A stretch of DNA of 64,000 bases, taken from positions 25,688,282-25,752,281 of the forward strand of contig CP092874.1 in NCBI GenBank assembly GCA_030710605.1, written 5' to 3'. The notes under the pieces are model-generated. The model saw nothing but the letters and a program-made list of their open reading frames with translations, made no database searches and had not been told where the DNA came from. This DNA is from Cordylochernes scorpioides. Taxonomy: Eukaryota > Arthropoda > Arachnida > Pseudoscorpiones > Chernetidae. A program made the translations under genes and the position numbers. Of the stretch, positions 31,701-36,644 are shown piece by piece; position 1 is the first letter of the stretch; the number at the start of each line of letters is the position of its first letter.

Positions 31701-33536
31701 TGAAAGATACAACTTCCTTAAGTTTTGTTTGTTAAGTCTTCAATAAAGGTCACTATAATAGCTTTCAGAGTTATTATCTGAATCTCGATATACATGCTGA
31801 AAGGTACAACTTCCTTAAGTTTTGTTTGTTAAGTCTTCAATAAAGGTCACTATAATAGCTTTCAGAGTTATTATCTGAATCTCGATATACATGCTGAAAG
31901 GTACAACTTCCTTAAGTTTTGTTTGTAAGTCTTCAATAAAGGTCACTAATAAATTTGCAGAGTTATTATATGAATCTCGATATACATGCTGAAAGGTACA
32001 ACTTCCTTAAGTTTTGTTTGTAAGTCTTCAATAAAGGTCACTGTAATAAATTTGCAGAGTTATTATCTGAATCCCGATATACATGCTGAAAGGTACAACT
32101 TCCTTAAGTTTTGTTTGTTAAGTCTTCAATAAAGGTCACTGTAATAAATTTCCAGAGTTATTATCTGAATCTCGATATACATGCTGAAAGGTACAACTTC
32201 CTTAAGTTTTGTTTGTTAAGTCTTTAATAAAGGTCACTGTAATATATTTCAGAGTTATTATCTGAATCTCGATATACATGCTGAAAGGTACAACTTCCTT
32301 TTGTCTATGAGTCTATTTTAAAATTAACACGTTTTAATTATTATACACAAACGACGTCCAAGCTCGACGTAACAAAAGGATAAAGGTGAAAGTCAGTGTT
32401 TTACTTTGATTCAAGCTGAAGAAATGCCAACCCAAGGAATAGAGTTTTCTTGAAAATAAAGATACTTCGGCCAGTAAATCTTTTTATTACCTCGACATTT
32501 CGACAAAAATCTTTTGTCCTCGTTAGGAGCAAACAAAAAACATTTGGCAAGGCGTTAAACATTATTCTTACTGACCGAAGTATCTTTATTTTCAAGAAAT
32601 ATGAATATCGGCCAGGCAGCCTTTATCTTTACGATAAGGAATAGAGTTCATGGTAAACGGATTGCGGATTTTCGACGATTTAGAAAGAGGGAATCATATA
32701 TCGCCGCAACTCTTTTTATTAACGCGATTAAGGAAGCTTTCGGGCAAGCCCTTCTTCAGCTAACTATAGCACTATACACTATAGTTAGCTGAAGAAGGGC
32801 TTGCCCGAAAGCTTCCTTAATCGCGTTAATAAAAAGAGTTGCGGCGATATATGATTCCCTCTTTCTAAGGAATAGAGTGTTTGACTATAACGTTTATTAT
32901 TGAATATATATTTCAAGAGAAAACAATAATATCAGTACAATTTTTAAAGGTAGCCATGTAAAAACAAACGATATTGATATATAGAAAAAAAATTATTTTT
33001 CTTCTGTATATATCGTTATTTCCTTTGTCTCACTGCTTTGTTCTTATGCATACCTCTGGTGAATCCTGTATAGGGTCAGTGACCCTAAATAAAGGCTTTT
33101 TGTTGTTGTTGATATATAGAAAAGTAAAAACTCTACTGACCGAAGTGTCTCTTACTTCATGAACAAAGAATACCAACCAGGCAACTTCTTATCTTCAAGA
33201 TAAAAAGAAGCAGTTAACCAACCACTTACAGTACTGCCCATTAAAATTGTTACACCATGAAAGCGACACGCTACAGACGTAAAATTTGCATGATACGAAG
33301 ATTCTGTGATATGCAAATGTTAAACTTTCAGCATTTATGAAAAATAGGTTCCGTTAGCGACACAAAGAATGTGTTGAAAAGAAGAAAGGTTTGAAATACA
33401 GAAATTGGATTTGAAAAGTATTGGGCATCACAAACCTTTTTACAGGAGTAATAGGATAAAACTTACCTTGGGACTCGACATGAGTCCAGAAGACAGCCAG
33501 GAGCAGAAAGAGGGAGAGACAGATGTAGTACTTCAT
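13762..33536 (-). CDS. CRP2, secreted cysteine-rich peptide gene (five exons)
   Basis: Five minus-strand exons: 33467-33536, 30054-30115, 29867-29980, 14918-14989 and 13762-13794. All introns are GT-AG and phases agree (1, 0, 0, 0), giving about 116 residues. Exon 1 is a classic signal peptide (MKYYICLSLFLLLAVFW, cleaved near VES-Q). The mature part has seven cysteines: ACNQ, KCC, RC, DGAPC, VC, GQC. A Thr run and an acidic Glu/Asp stretch sit in exon 3. This suggests a secreted disulfide-stabilised peptide. The odd cysteine count allows one free or inter-chain cysteine. The C-terminal spacing loosely recalls salivary or venom peptides of chelicerates, but the exact family is unrecognised. 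Intron 3 carries Gypsy and BEL elements, intron 1 satellite D. A TATA box lies at 33568-33575. Confidence 0.65.
14065..14445 (-). repeat. Satellite D family, about three units in CRP2 intron 4
   Basis: Units begin ACACTCATGGACAAAA and contain AAGATATTACAGTGACCTTT. Related to 30290-32300, 39470-40010 and 58250-58865. 13800-14064 beside it is AT-rich with nothing seen. Confidence 0.85.
14755..14800 (-). ncRNA. Hammerhead-like motif, class I, decayed
   Basis: Minus strand: CACTTTGACTTGTACC ... AGCCCGAAACGTGTATGTGG. The 3' half GCCCGAAACG is intact; the CUGACGA half is decayed. In the inverted arm the same site (57520-57934) is split by a gag-like insertion, so this copy is the unfilled site. 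Confidence 0.45.
14918..14989 (-). CDS. CRP2 exon 4
   Basis: 72 nt, phase 0, between TTTCAG and GTGAGT. Encodes RCTRRRGTFETVDAIDGAPC then TRGR. It differs from CRP4 exon 4 at two of 72 bases. Confidence 0.78.
15231..16058 (+). repeat. Gypsy 5' LTR
   Basis: 828 bp. Contains a 92-codon open frame (15494-15772) repeated identically in the 3' LTR, and AATAAAG at 15304. It ends TTGTCACA where the other LTR ends TTGCCACA. Confidence 0.92.
16128..16610 (+). CDS. Gypsy-element gag-like ORF
   Basis: 160 codons, basic and rich in Thr, Arg and Pro, with no zinc knuckle and no match I recognise. It sits where gag belongs, just inside the 5' LTR. Its TAA (16608-16610) lies within the open region of the pol-like frame, which is in the +1 frame. 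At 160 residues it is much shorter than an ordinary Gypsy gag, so it is probably truncated or replaced. Confidence 0.55.
   Translation: MKMEINPGASTTKGNDKPRENELATSGKKLTTNEATRHTLATVILELTAALQGARSPQLKAVFRSATLGTTDTRTADTYPNNLTPTEESPSAMPYQYTRKQPTRHGPSVPTTRSTRMEAVQMTRFPFQSRGQCKRSRSGSTDIPSQPHQAEDATMETFRD
16648..19026 (+). CDS. Gypsy-element pol-like ORF without RT core
   Basis: 792 codons, intact. Near residue 18 it has FLIEPDAGSNILPYH, where an aspartic protease would have D[ST]G. About residues 40-280 are Thr/His/Asn-rich with no recognisable fold, in the place of the RT palm. From about 290 comes RT thumb/RNase H (SVNVYKEFIPDHARLRTPL, HFSRSLRSHERNYSDLELQC, FSDHPALQWLKE). Residues 520-565 are an HHCC integrase zinc finger (HTQHHHP ... 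CPTCRFA). The DDE core is absent. A hydrophobic segment (about 694-728) and an F-x2-GQ repeat (FHCGQAILHCGQ, about 741-769) end the protein. There is no ATG near the start and the frame is open upstream of the gag stop, so +1 frameshifting is plausible. Confidence 0.8.
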   Translation: MDLYLTRDLPCTFLIEPDAGSNILPYHLYNRLKAQLPNLSIKKPSLDLSPLNSFTKIIGHLTFPLTIGQITRRENFHVVNASLPFGVLTLKTLYQYKLKLNYNRGTIFQLGVPLSNTIYHFKHVSNECKHGLGQNLSQRTRTAPKAFTHGNPCLHSLPKPQIFTCHHSNLTPHNFSLNPITSTICPQHIKPLRLQPTIPIMPKKVSVHQHSSPTYHTKSIHAPIRHHATNTHNPHNKRNTHAKRQQQRQTSACTTVKNNTIIPSTQNIEKIHATKQPHNRKTLRSFLKSVNVYKEFIPDHARLRTPLINLLKRDIMWVWDDECQKAFTNLKENLTTHPTLHLYQEGLPCQVYYNTSTFSITGVLKQVYPDGKTYTVQHFSRSLRSHERNYSDLELQCLAIVESVDNFRTYLKDRKFTIFSDHPALQWLKEIKAPSGRLFRWRLRLSRYEYEVRSINGVQQYETGVVTRIPFCGFLDAPLIKSQQSSPPGKSRVTMDPNKLRTVSRKGVLKTIVPNSFTTRLLKSVHTQHHHPNISKMTRLISAQYYWQNMTQDIAKQVKTCPTCRFARRIDEYKQPARKNTDTSTQTKQNSYITHSVHTTQTMPKLPHPRQRKDHTSQPKPITADISLIKPLTIKQENCKPDNQFNHITPLPKDIKQENCEPTNHLISTINKVQANISESPVTKMWTNMGQYPIFHLILILCLLLLPYNCIPILFIKYLFIYAMPDQKIFELQEVVFNLGQAFFNFGQTVFHCGQAILHCGQAILHCGQVFIKLLIILGTIFAENLNKLRKR
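19027..21162 (+). repeat. Gypsy-element 3' region with T-rich tandem repeats
   Basis: About six imperfect units of 150-200 bp between about 19920 and 20930, each with TTGATTTC(T)CAAAAG..CTAAT, CCATTCCCAAT and TTAGGCATTTTTC. Short open frames in it are low-complexity. GTAGGGGGCGCAT just before the 3' LTR is the likely polypurine tract. Confidence 0.75.
21163..21990 (+). repeat. Gypsy 3' LTR
   Basis: 828 bp, same length as the 5' LTR, at least one base difference (GCCACA end). Confidence 0.92.
22055..22230. mobile_element. Tigger/pogo-like MITE
   Basis: TACAGTAGAACTTGGATAAT at the left is mirrored by ATTATCCAAGTTCGACTGTA at the right. The inverted arm reads CTTTATATCAATATTG at the same place (near 56884), an empty site with a single TA, so a TA target duplication is shown directly. 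Confidence 0.88.
22231..22935. repeat. CRP2 intron 3, inverted copy of 55852-56880
   Basis: Contains dispersed family F (CCTCCCAGCGGTTTCGCC, TGTATTGGACGATTCTGC). The open frames seen here have no recognisable product. 22936-23065 adjoins the BEL element and has no clear match. Confidence 0.75.
23071..23359 (+). repeat. BEL 5' LTR
   Basis: 289 bp, contains AAATAAAGTG (polyadenylation signal) near 23170. Confidence 0.92.
23505..27518 (+). CDS. BEL/Pao Gag-Pol polyprotein
   Basis: 1337 codons. Gag has an N-terminal coiled coil then the Pao gag region (LPQFDLPIYDGDMGNWINFK). CCHC-like knuckles follow at about residues 292-362 (CFNCLRKGHFSWNC). The aspartic protease motif is LLDSGSQVTM (about 420). 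RT has ADIEKMYRQIRIHP and the YVDD box (NDFYVDDLLTG, about 832). RNase H begins LHGFCDASSVAYSA (about 1004). It ends at an integrase zinc-finger histidine region, where a G run shifts the frame. The first codon here is GTG; the first in-frame ATG is at 23550, and an ATG in another frame at 23436 may be the original start, so the true N-terminus is uncertain. Confidence 0.93.
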   Translation: MDSIIEAGETIRLEIMGEELKEIKEKIEKLYDELFSLDEVDIDKESEAYDGSMNKIGSLRVKIENERKLKDKLADIKPNGSQANIKLPQFDLPIYDGDMGNWINFKELFLTTIDAHPGLTNIQKLQYLNSAVKGEAARLIRGFPLLSENYGQAWSTLLSRYDNPRELAYAQVSKIFSLRAIKNPSAKCLHEFMDVCNEAIRNLETLELKRNQFVDVILVHFLQQKLSENLRLDWELSVDNTLPSYDKFIAFISRHARSMSCAVKECSKREETTGSRFPKCQSYGMLIEKSDTCILCKSKHHPLYMCNLFCKMPLKEKLNVVKGHKLCFNCLRKGHFSWNCRLNQRCKVCKGKHHTMIHYDKPSTEGASAQVENTTPKEHESAINLTNTQQANCNDSHVLLATARIKIKNGLGKLCTCRALLDSGSQVTMITKGCCERLGLVQRKSDRMIIGVGNTPVQHSSSTVSVTFCPLNNSEEFSVEAVVTGVLTSEIPNFRLKDPNWPTLKNLKLADPEFYIQAPIDMILGADIYTELMLNGSISLGEGLPMAINTRLGWVLLGKLMGTSESNTEVCNLSLQSEPELEFVLKRFWETESVPSPDLCTQDEDCERLFSNNHGRDSHGRYWVKLPFRQHRPLLGESREKALRRFLSLEGKLCKNVKLYDQYRGFMKEYEHLNHMERVPIAEVKRELCRCYYMPHHPVIREQSTTTKMRVVFDASAKSENNVSLNQFLHKGQKIQQDVFFILLRFRTYPVAITADIEKMYRQIRIHPEDADYQRILWRPSPEEPVVDYRLLTVTYGTTSAPFLAMRTLQQLAEDEGQNYPGASRVTLNDFYVDDLLTGAQTIAEAKELIDQLKDLMKKGGFHLRKWNSNCHEIVSHVEEMNEEKKINLEKGAISKILGIVWDHVQDTFRVNITLPEEVVTKRDLLSNIARIFDPLGFLSPTTVALKIIMQELWRGGTGWDEHIPNDIKEKWNNFRAELLKLGDLSIPRYVWACEKDQDVQLHGFCDASSVAYSAVCYLRTVSLDGQVHISMLAAKTRVAPCKSLTLPRLELCAALLLSQLYRSVVDSLKIDIGRAYLWSDSQISLSWIKSDPNRWRTFIHNRVVKIQQLSDRNSWRHVSGKDNPADCASRGIMPAALSGHTLWWQGPTWSKDNNFVQNQDNCYGRECYEEEKVALACQSRVSVCPEVVTKYSTFIKTRRIIAWCLRFITNCRVSLKKREIGTLSKKELENAVIRIIGWIQKDEFGEEMQDLRNTGHASRKSRILQLNPFIDASGMLRVGGRIKYANVNPDQKFPLLLPKNHHFTKLIILHFHTRYLHAGPQLVLSLIRNSYWIMGG
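27457..28593 (+). CDS. BEL/Pao integrase part
   Basis: 378 codons overlapping the end of the Gag-Pol frame. It carries the CITCFRF half of the HHCC finger, then the integrase core with D (TKTGVDLAGPY), D (YSDNGTNFRG) and E (HFGGLWEANIKC). The C-terminal DUF-like region (LVLIKEDNLPPLQWRLARI) is typical of Pao elements. It ends inside the 3' LTR. The shift relative to Gag-Pol falls in a run of seven G at 27507-27513, so a one-base indel or an assembly error explains it. Confidence 0.92.
   Translation: MLVHSWSCLSYEIVIGSWGGRDIVRRIIKQCITCFRFRAKTAVQIMGNLPADRVNPSRPFTKTGVDLAGPYELKPSLTRSKGTIKCYVILFVCFSVKAIHLEMVTSLSTSSFIAALRRFISRRGKPSKIYSDNGTNFRGTESFMKKQYKIMNSKETKDFLAEELIEWHFIPPSAPHFGGLWEANIKCLKGHLSKVIKSSLLNSEEFITLLCQVEACLNSRPLVELSPDPNDLRALTPGHFLIGSPLIEDPGLQNYERVDLRSRWNLVQGLRNSFWSRWTREYINSLQQRNKWRLSQDNLKPNQLVLIKEDNLPPLQWRLARILKVYPGSDQKVRVAQVRAATGVYLRPITKLAPLPFKSEPGFSGRGEYVPALNMQNC
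28563..28851 (+). repeat. BEL 3' LTR
   Basis: 289 bp. The integrase frame enters it for about 30 bases. Confidence 0.92.
29022..29050 (-). ncRNA. Hammerhead-like motif, class II, long stem I
   Basis: Minus strand: TTCTC-CTGTAGA-AGGGC...ACCT-GAAAGCTA-GAGAA. Stem I TTCTC/GAGAA is a perfect 5 bp. GAAA is kept. Confidence 0.55.
29174..29203 (-). ncRNA. Hammerhead-like motif, class II
   Basis: Minus strand: CTGTAGAAGGGC, loop GTATGT, GCCCGAAAGCTCG. Stem II GGGC/GCCC. Confidence 0.55.
29282..29313 (+). ncRNA. Hammerhead-like motif, class II
   Basis: The mirror of 29174-29203. With flanks, TAATTC and GTATTA give five pairs of six for stem I. Confidence 0.55.
29392..29422 (+). ncRNA. Hammerhead-like motif, class II, decayed
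   Basis: CTGTTAAGGGGTGTTCGTGC then CTGAAAGCTA. G8 is lost; GAAAGCT is kept. Confidence 0.35.
29549..29732. repeat. Long palindrome 4
   Basis: CCATCTGGTGGAACAGAAAT mirrored by ATTTCTGTTCCACCAGATGG, with a class I hammerhead motif in the middle. A single arm of the same family lies at about 42100-42240. Confidence 0.85.
29641..29682 (-). ncRNA. Hammerhead ribozyme-like motif, class I
   Basis: Minus strand: CCACT-CTGACGA-GCGCCAACAGCTC-AAAACGC-TTT-CGTGG. The CUGACGA core is intact, GAAA is AAAA, stem I CCAC/GTGG. Confidence 0.6.
29867..29980 (-). CDS. CRP2 exon 3
   Basis: 114 nt, 38 codons, phase 0. Begins VKCCFLGNA, then a Thr run, AAGRM and an acidic DELEEAEDE stretch. Acceptor TGCAAG, donor GTAAGT. 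The homologue is 40269-40364. Confidence 0.72.
30054..30115 (-). CDS. CRP2 exon 2
   Basis: 62 nt starting with two bases of a split codon. Encodes FPRRACNQTSDGRRILMAYP. The intron to exon 3 is only 73 bp and has TACTAAC, a consensus branch point. The matching intron in CRP3 is 72 bp. Confidence 0.72.
30290..32300 (-). repeat. Satellite D, 97-bp unit, about 20 copies
   Basis: Unit hallmarks: TCTTCAATAAAGGTCACTGT, ATCTCGATATACATGCTGAA, GGTACAACTTCCTTAAG. It fills most of CRP2 intron 1. Confidence 0.93.
32448..32601. repeat. Long palindrome 5
   Basis: TTCTTGAAAATAAAGATACT...CCAGTAA mirrored by TTACTGACC...AAGTATCTTTATTTTCAAGAA, with a class III motif in the middle. Confidence 0.88.
32490..32530 (-). 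ncRNA. Hammerhead-like motif, class III
   Basis: Minus strand: CTAACGAGGACAAAAGATTT then TTGTCGAAATGTCGAGG. Stem II closes with G-C where 35720 has A-T, a compensatory change. Confidence 0.5.
32681..32867. repeat. Long palindrome 6 with paired class II motifs
   Basis: TAGAAAGAGGGAATCATATA mirrored by TATATGATTCCCTCTTTCTA; arms about 85 bp around CTATAGCACTATACACTATAG. Motifs at 32734-32760 (minus) and 32788-32813 (plus) read CTGAAGAAGGGCTTGCCC then GAAAGCTT, with stem II GGGC/GCCC on a TT loop. Confidence 0.92.
33061..33112 (+). mobile_element. LINE/SINE 3' tail, copy 1
   Basis: Hairpin GGGTCAGTGACCC, then AATAAAGGC and (TTG)n. The same plan appears at 41920, 53942 and 55941. Confidence 0.6.
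33467..33536 (-). CDS. CRP2 exon 1 (signal peptide)
   Basis: 70 nt, 23 codons plus one base, donor GTAAGT. The start fits because CAGACATGAAG is shared with CRP3 exon 1 and the length is identical. Confidence 0.78.
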
Positions 33537-33567
33537 GTCTGTTGATACAGCTAAGGCACATTCTGTC

Positions 33568-33575
33568 TATATATA
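33568..33575 (-). promoter_or_regulatory. CRP2 TATA box
   Basis: TATATATA 32 bp upstream of the ATG. With a TATA-to-start-site distance near 30, the 5' UTR would be very short. CRP3 has the same layout. Confidence 0.55.
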
Positions 33576-33999
33576 CTGTTAGATAATGACATAGATTGAC
33601 GATATTGTCATCCTGTGGCAGATGTCACTTGATAGATTACACCAGGAAGTCCTAGAAATCTATTTTTTTTATCATTGCTTGAAAGAAAGACATAAAATCA
33701 CACCATATGGAGACCATTTACCAACCCTATAACCATCTTAATCAACATAATAAAAAGTGTCTTTTCTACATATTTTTTTATCATTGGCAATAGCTTTCGA
33801 GTTAAAGAAATCTTCCACAGATGTTTCTTCTAAGTATAAACATTTCAAAATAGATATTTTAAACAGTCCCTCCGCCCTTAATTTCCCCTATAATTCTCAC
33901 TTAACATATTTTTGCTAGCAGGTACACTTTATAACTCTAAATCTGCTGTAGATGTGTAAATTTGTGGTTCGCAGAAGCCACTGGCGCTCATATTTTGGA

Positions 34000-34645
34000 A
34001 AAGTAGAGATCTGGAAAAAGTTTATTAAACCTAAAAGCAACGATAAACTAATTATCATCAGGTTACCCAAAATCCTTAATCCTACGACATTTTTATCAGA
34101 CTGCAGAAAATACTAATTCAATAACTCAAAAGTCAGAAATTTCTAAAGCATTATGCATCATCCCATATTCCCTTCAATTATTATACATAGCTAGAACACT
34201 TAGAAGTTATGGTATCAAAACTATGTACAATAATTCTCCAAATTTAGGTAATATGATTAGAAACCCATTAACAAAGAATCAAGCCAATATTCCACTTAAT
34301 AGATTTTACTCCATATCATGTAATAACTGTAGTTCTAAATATGTAGGGGAGACTGGGAGAAAAGTCCATAATAGAATAGCTGAACATAATAGGAATATTA
34401 ACAATAGCTATCCAAGATCTTTAAAAGTTAAACACATAAAAGAAACAGGTCATACATTTAACTTATCTCAACCCATAGTGTATTATGACAAAATCCATAG
34501 TAAATACCAAAGACTTTTAATAGAATCTATGACAACCAAACAGCAAAAAAGCATAAACAGATGCATTGAAATACCAGAAACATTACAAAACAATATGGAC
34601 AAATACTATCCCATAGATGTAGGCAGTCTTCTATATATACCGTAA
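34000..34645 (+). pseudogene. Penelope-like element, linker and GIY-YIG endonuclease
   Basis: The clear frame (34223-34645, 140 codons) has the zinc-finger pair and GIY-YIG-type motif CNNCSSKYVGETGRKVHNR and ends SINRCIEIP. Upstream coding remains from about 34000 are out of frame or too short. PLEs integrate at ends or nicks; the RT domain is missing here. The stop is 218 bp before a class II hammerhead-like motif (34863). Confidence 0.85.
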
Positions 34646-34862
34646 TAGTTCACGAATTTATTAAATTTAATTTTAAGTCTCGAGATATCATTCAACCAGC
34701 ATGTATCATCCACCATGCACGTATATTTTCAAAAAATTTTGATTTTCAAACAGAAATAATGTAATATATTTTTTCTCTCAATATATAATAAGTATTTAAA
34801 ATATGTATATAATAACGTGTATATAAAAAATGTATTTATTATTAAGTTGTTAACGTGATAAT

Positions 34863-34893
34863 CCTGTTGAAGGACTGACAAGTCCGAAAGCTT
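34863..34893 (+). ncRNA. Hammerhead-like motif, class II, in PLE 3' region
   Basis: CTGTTGAAGGAC, loop TGACAA, GTCCGAAAGCTTG. Stem II is GGAC/GTCC, a compensatory version of the GGGC/GCCC in other copies. Confidence 0.6.
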
Positions 34894-35625
34894 GAAAATA
34901 AAAGTTGTATAAGTAACTTAGTCCTGGAAGCTTTATTTATTTTACAATAAACAATTATATTACATATTTCTGTGAAAAAATGGACACTACGGCTAGTTAG
35001 AGTTGTTATTTTGTTTATTAAATAATTTATTAGAAAAAAAAATAGTATAAACACATTTATTTTAAACAAAATAAAAAATATCAGAACTTATAAAAAAAAA
35101 GAAGTTTATTTACCTTCTTTAAAAATATTTACGTAAAGCAATTTAACAAAACAAATTTAATCCAAAAATTAAACAATCAAAATTTACATATCTCTTCATA
35201 CAATTGTTATGCCTTCTACATGCTTCGGATAAGCATTTTAAGGCATCACTCGTGTTTAGGTGTCTCCAAGCGCCCGCCCCAGTGGAGGGCCAAGGAGAGG
35301 GCTGGAGAGGCGCCGGCAGAGCCGTGGGCACCCCGGGGGAGAGGAGGGCGAGTGCGCGCCGATTATGAGGGAACCAAGGCAGCACCAAGCACAACTAAAG
35401 CGCCGCAGGCTTCAAAAATATTTAAGGGATCATTTCAGGGATCAAGATCAAGCGATCAAGACCCAGAGATCAGAAGGTCTGGCTTTTATCGTCTGGCTTT
35501 TATCGATTTACATATCTCTCGACAATATATATTTACTCTAGTCTCTAGTCAAAACCCAATAAATAAATATATACACAATTTAATTATTTTTATACGTCTG
35601 CGTAACTCTAAGTCCATTTACATCA
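34894..35625. other. Intergenic, with a GC-rich patch
   Basis: 35230-35470 is strikingly GC-rich (CGCCCGCCCCAGTGGAGGGC) in an AT-rich context. Open frames there match nothing I know. The rest is AT-rich with nothing seen. Confidence 0.4.
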
Positions 35626-35772
35626 AGAGTTTTTTGTTTTCTCAACGTTTCAACAAAAATCAGGAGAAATAAATTTAAAAATTTTAACACCTTGCCAAAT
35701 GCTTTATTTTTATTTATTTCTCCTGACGAAGACAAAAGATTTTTGTTGAAACGTTGAGAAAATAATAAACTC
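35626..35772. repeat. Long palindrome 7
   Basis: Arms with TTTTCTCAACGTTTCAACAA mirrored by TTGTTGAAACGTTGAGAAAA. The left arm has only half of the motif; the right arm has the intact class III motif. Confidence 0.85.
35720..35762 (+). ncRNA. Hammerhead ribozyme, class III, intact core
   Basis: TTTCTC-CTGACGA, stem II AGACAAAA/TTTTTGTT with one bulge, then GAAACGTT-GAGAAA. All canonical core residues (CUGANGA, GAAA) are present. Stem I TTTCTC/GAGAAA is 6 bp. Stem III is only AC/GT with no loop, the plan of the small hammerhead variants known from Penelope-like elements, which would need to dimerise. GTT is the cleavage triplet. Confidence 0.7.
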
Positions 35773-36003
35773 TAACTGGCCTAAGTGTCTATTTTTCACA
35801 GATATATGAATATCGGCCAGACAACCTCTTTCTTTAGGATAATTCTTACATAGCTAATGTTATTTACGATCTATTTTTAGGTTTGTGATCTTTTGTTGTC
35901 TATGAGTGTATATTATCTCTCTGTTGTCTATGATCTTACTCAAGGTGCCTGTGCCGGTTTACTGATTTATTATAAATTTAAAATATAAACTTATAAATGG
36001 GTG

Positions 36004-36280
36004 TACACCAATACCTCGCTTTGCGTCGTTTCGTTTTGCGTTTTTTTTTTTCGAAGTTGCGTCGCTGCTTAATTTTTACTGATTTTCACTGTGCGTCGTT
36101 AGATTTTCGAAGTTGCGTTGTTTTGAATTCGAGTCTTTAATTTTTTTGAATTTTTTCCCCTAAAATATGGCAACAGCTTTGTTTTTGATTGCGCCTTCAC
36201 ATATTTTAACTTTGCGTCGTTTCAATTTGCGTCGTGTTTTTTTGGAACGTAACTCCGACGCAAAGCGAGGTACGGGTGTA
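36004..36280. mobile_element. TA-flanked MITE
   Basis: TACACCAATACCTCGCTTTG and its inverted end (TACACCCGTACCTCGCTTTG on the other strand) bracket 277 bp rich in TTGCGTCG, with no coding capacity. Mariner-type. Confidence 0.75.
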
Positions 36281-36532
36281 TATTTATACTTTATAACAAA
36301 TTGTGGAAAATTCCCCTCACCCCCTTTGGTATTGTAATTTATTAATGGTTATATGGTTGTCAAATGGCTCTATATATTACTATTTTAAAATTATTCAATG
36401 ATAAAATGCATTTCATTTTTCTTCTTCTTTTTGTTGAGAATTGATTATGGTCATGCAATCTGTCAAATGACATCTGTGACAAGGTGACACCCTCGTCCAT
36501 CTTTGTCGATATCAAACAGTATCTTCATGTGT

Positions 36533-36540
36533 ATATATAT
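36533..36540 (+). promoter_or_regulatory. CRP3 TATA box
   Basis: TATATATA 35 bp before the ATG at 36575; same layout as CRP2. Confidence 0.55.
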
Positions 36541-36574
36541 AGATAGATAGGATGTCCAGGAATTGTCAACAGAC

Positions 36575-36644
36575 ATGAAGTCCTTCCTTTGTATCTCCAT
36601 CTTTCTGCTTCTTGCAGTCTCCTGGACCCAGGTTGATGCCTTCT
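36575..36644 (+). CDS. CRP3 exon 1 (signal peptide)
   Basis: 70 nt, phase 1 donor (TTCT/GTAAGT). Starts in CAGACATGAAGT as in CRP2. Confidence 0.78.

Noticed and set aside
30290-32300. Regular repeats that might suggest a CRISPR array
   Set aside because: Contiguous near-identical units with no unique spacers, in a eukaryotic intron: satellites.
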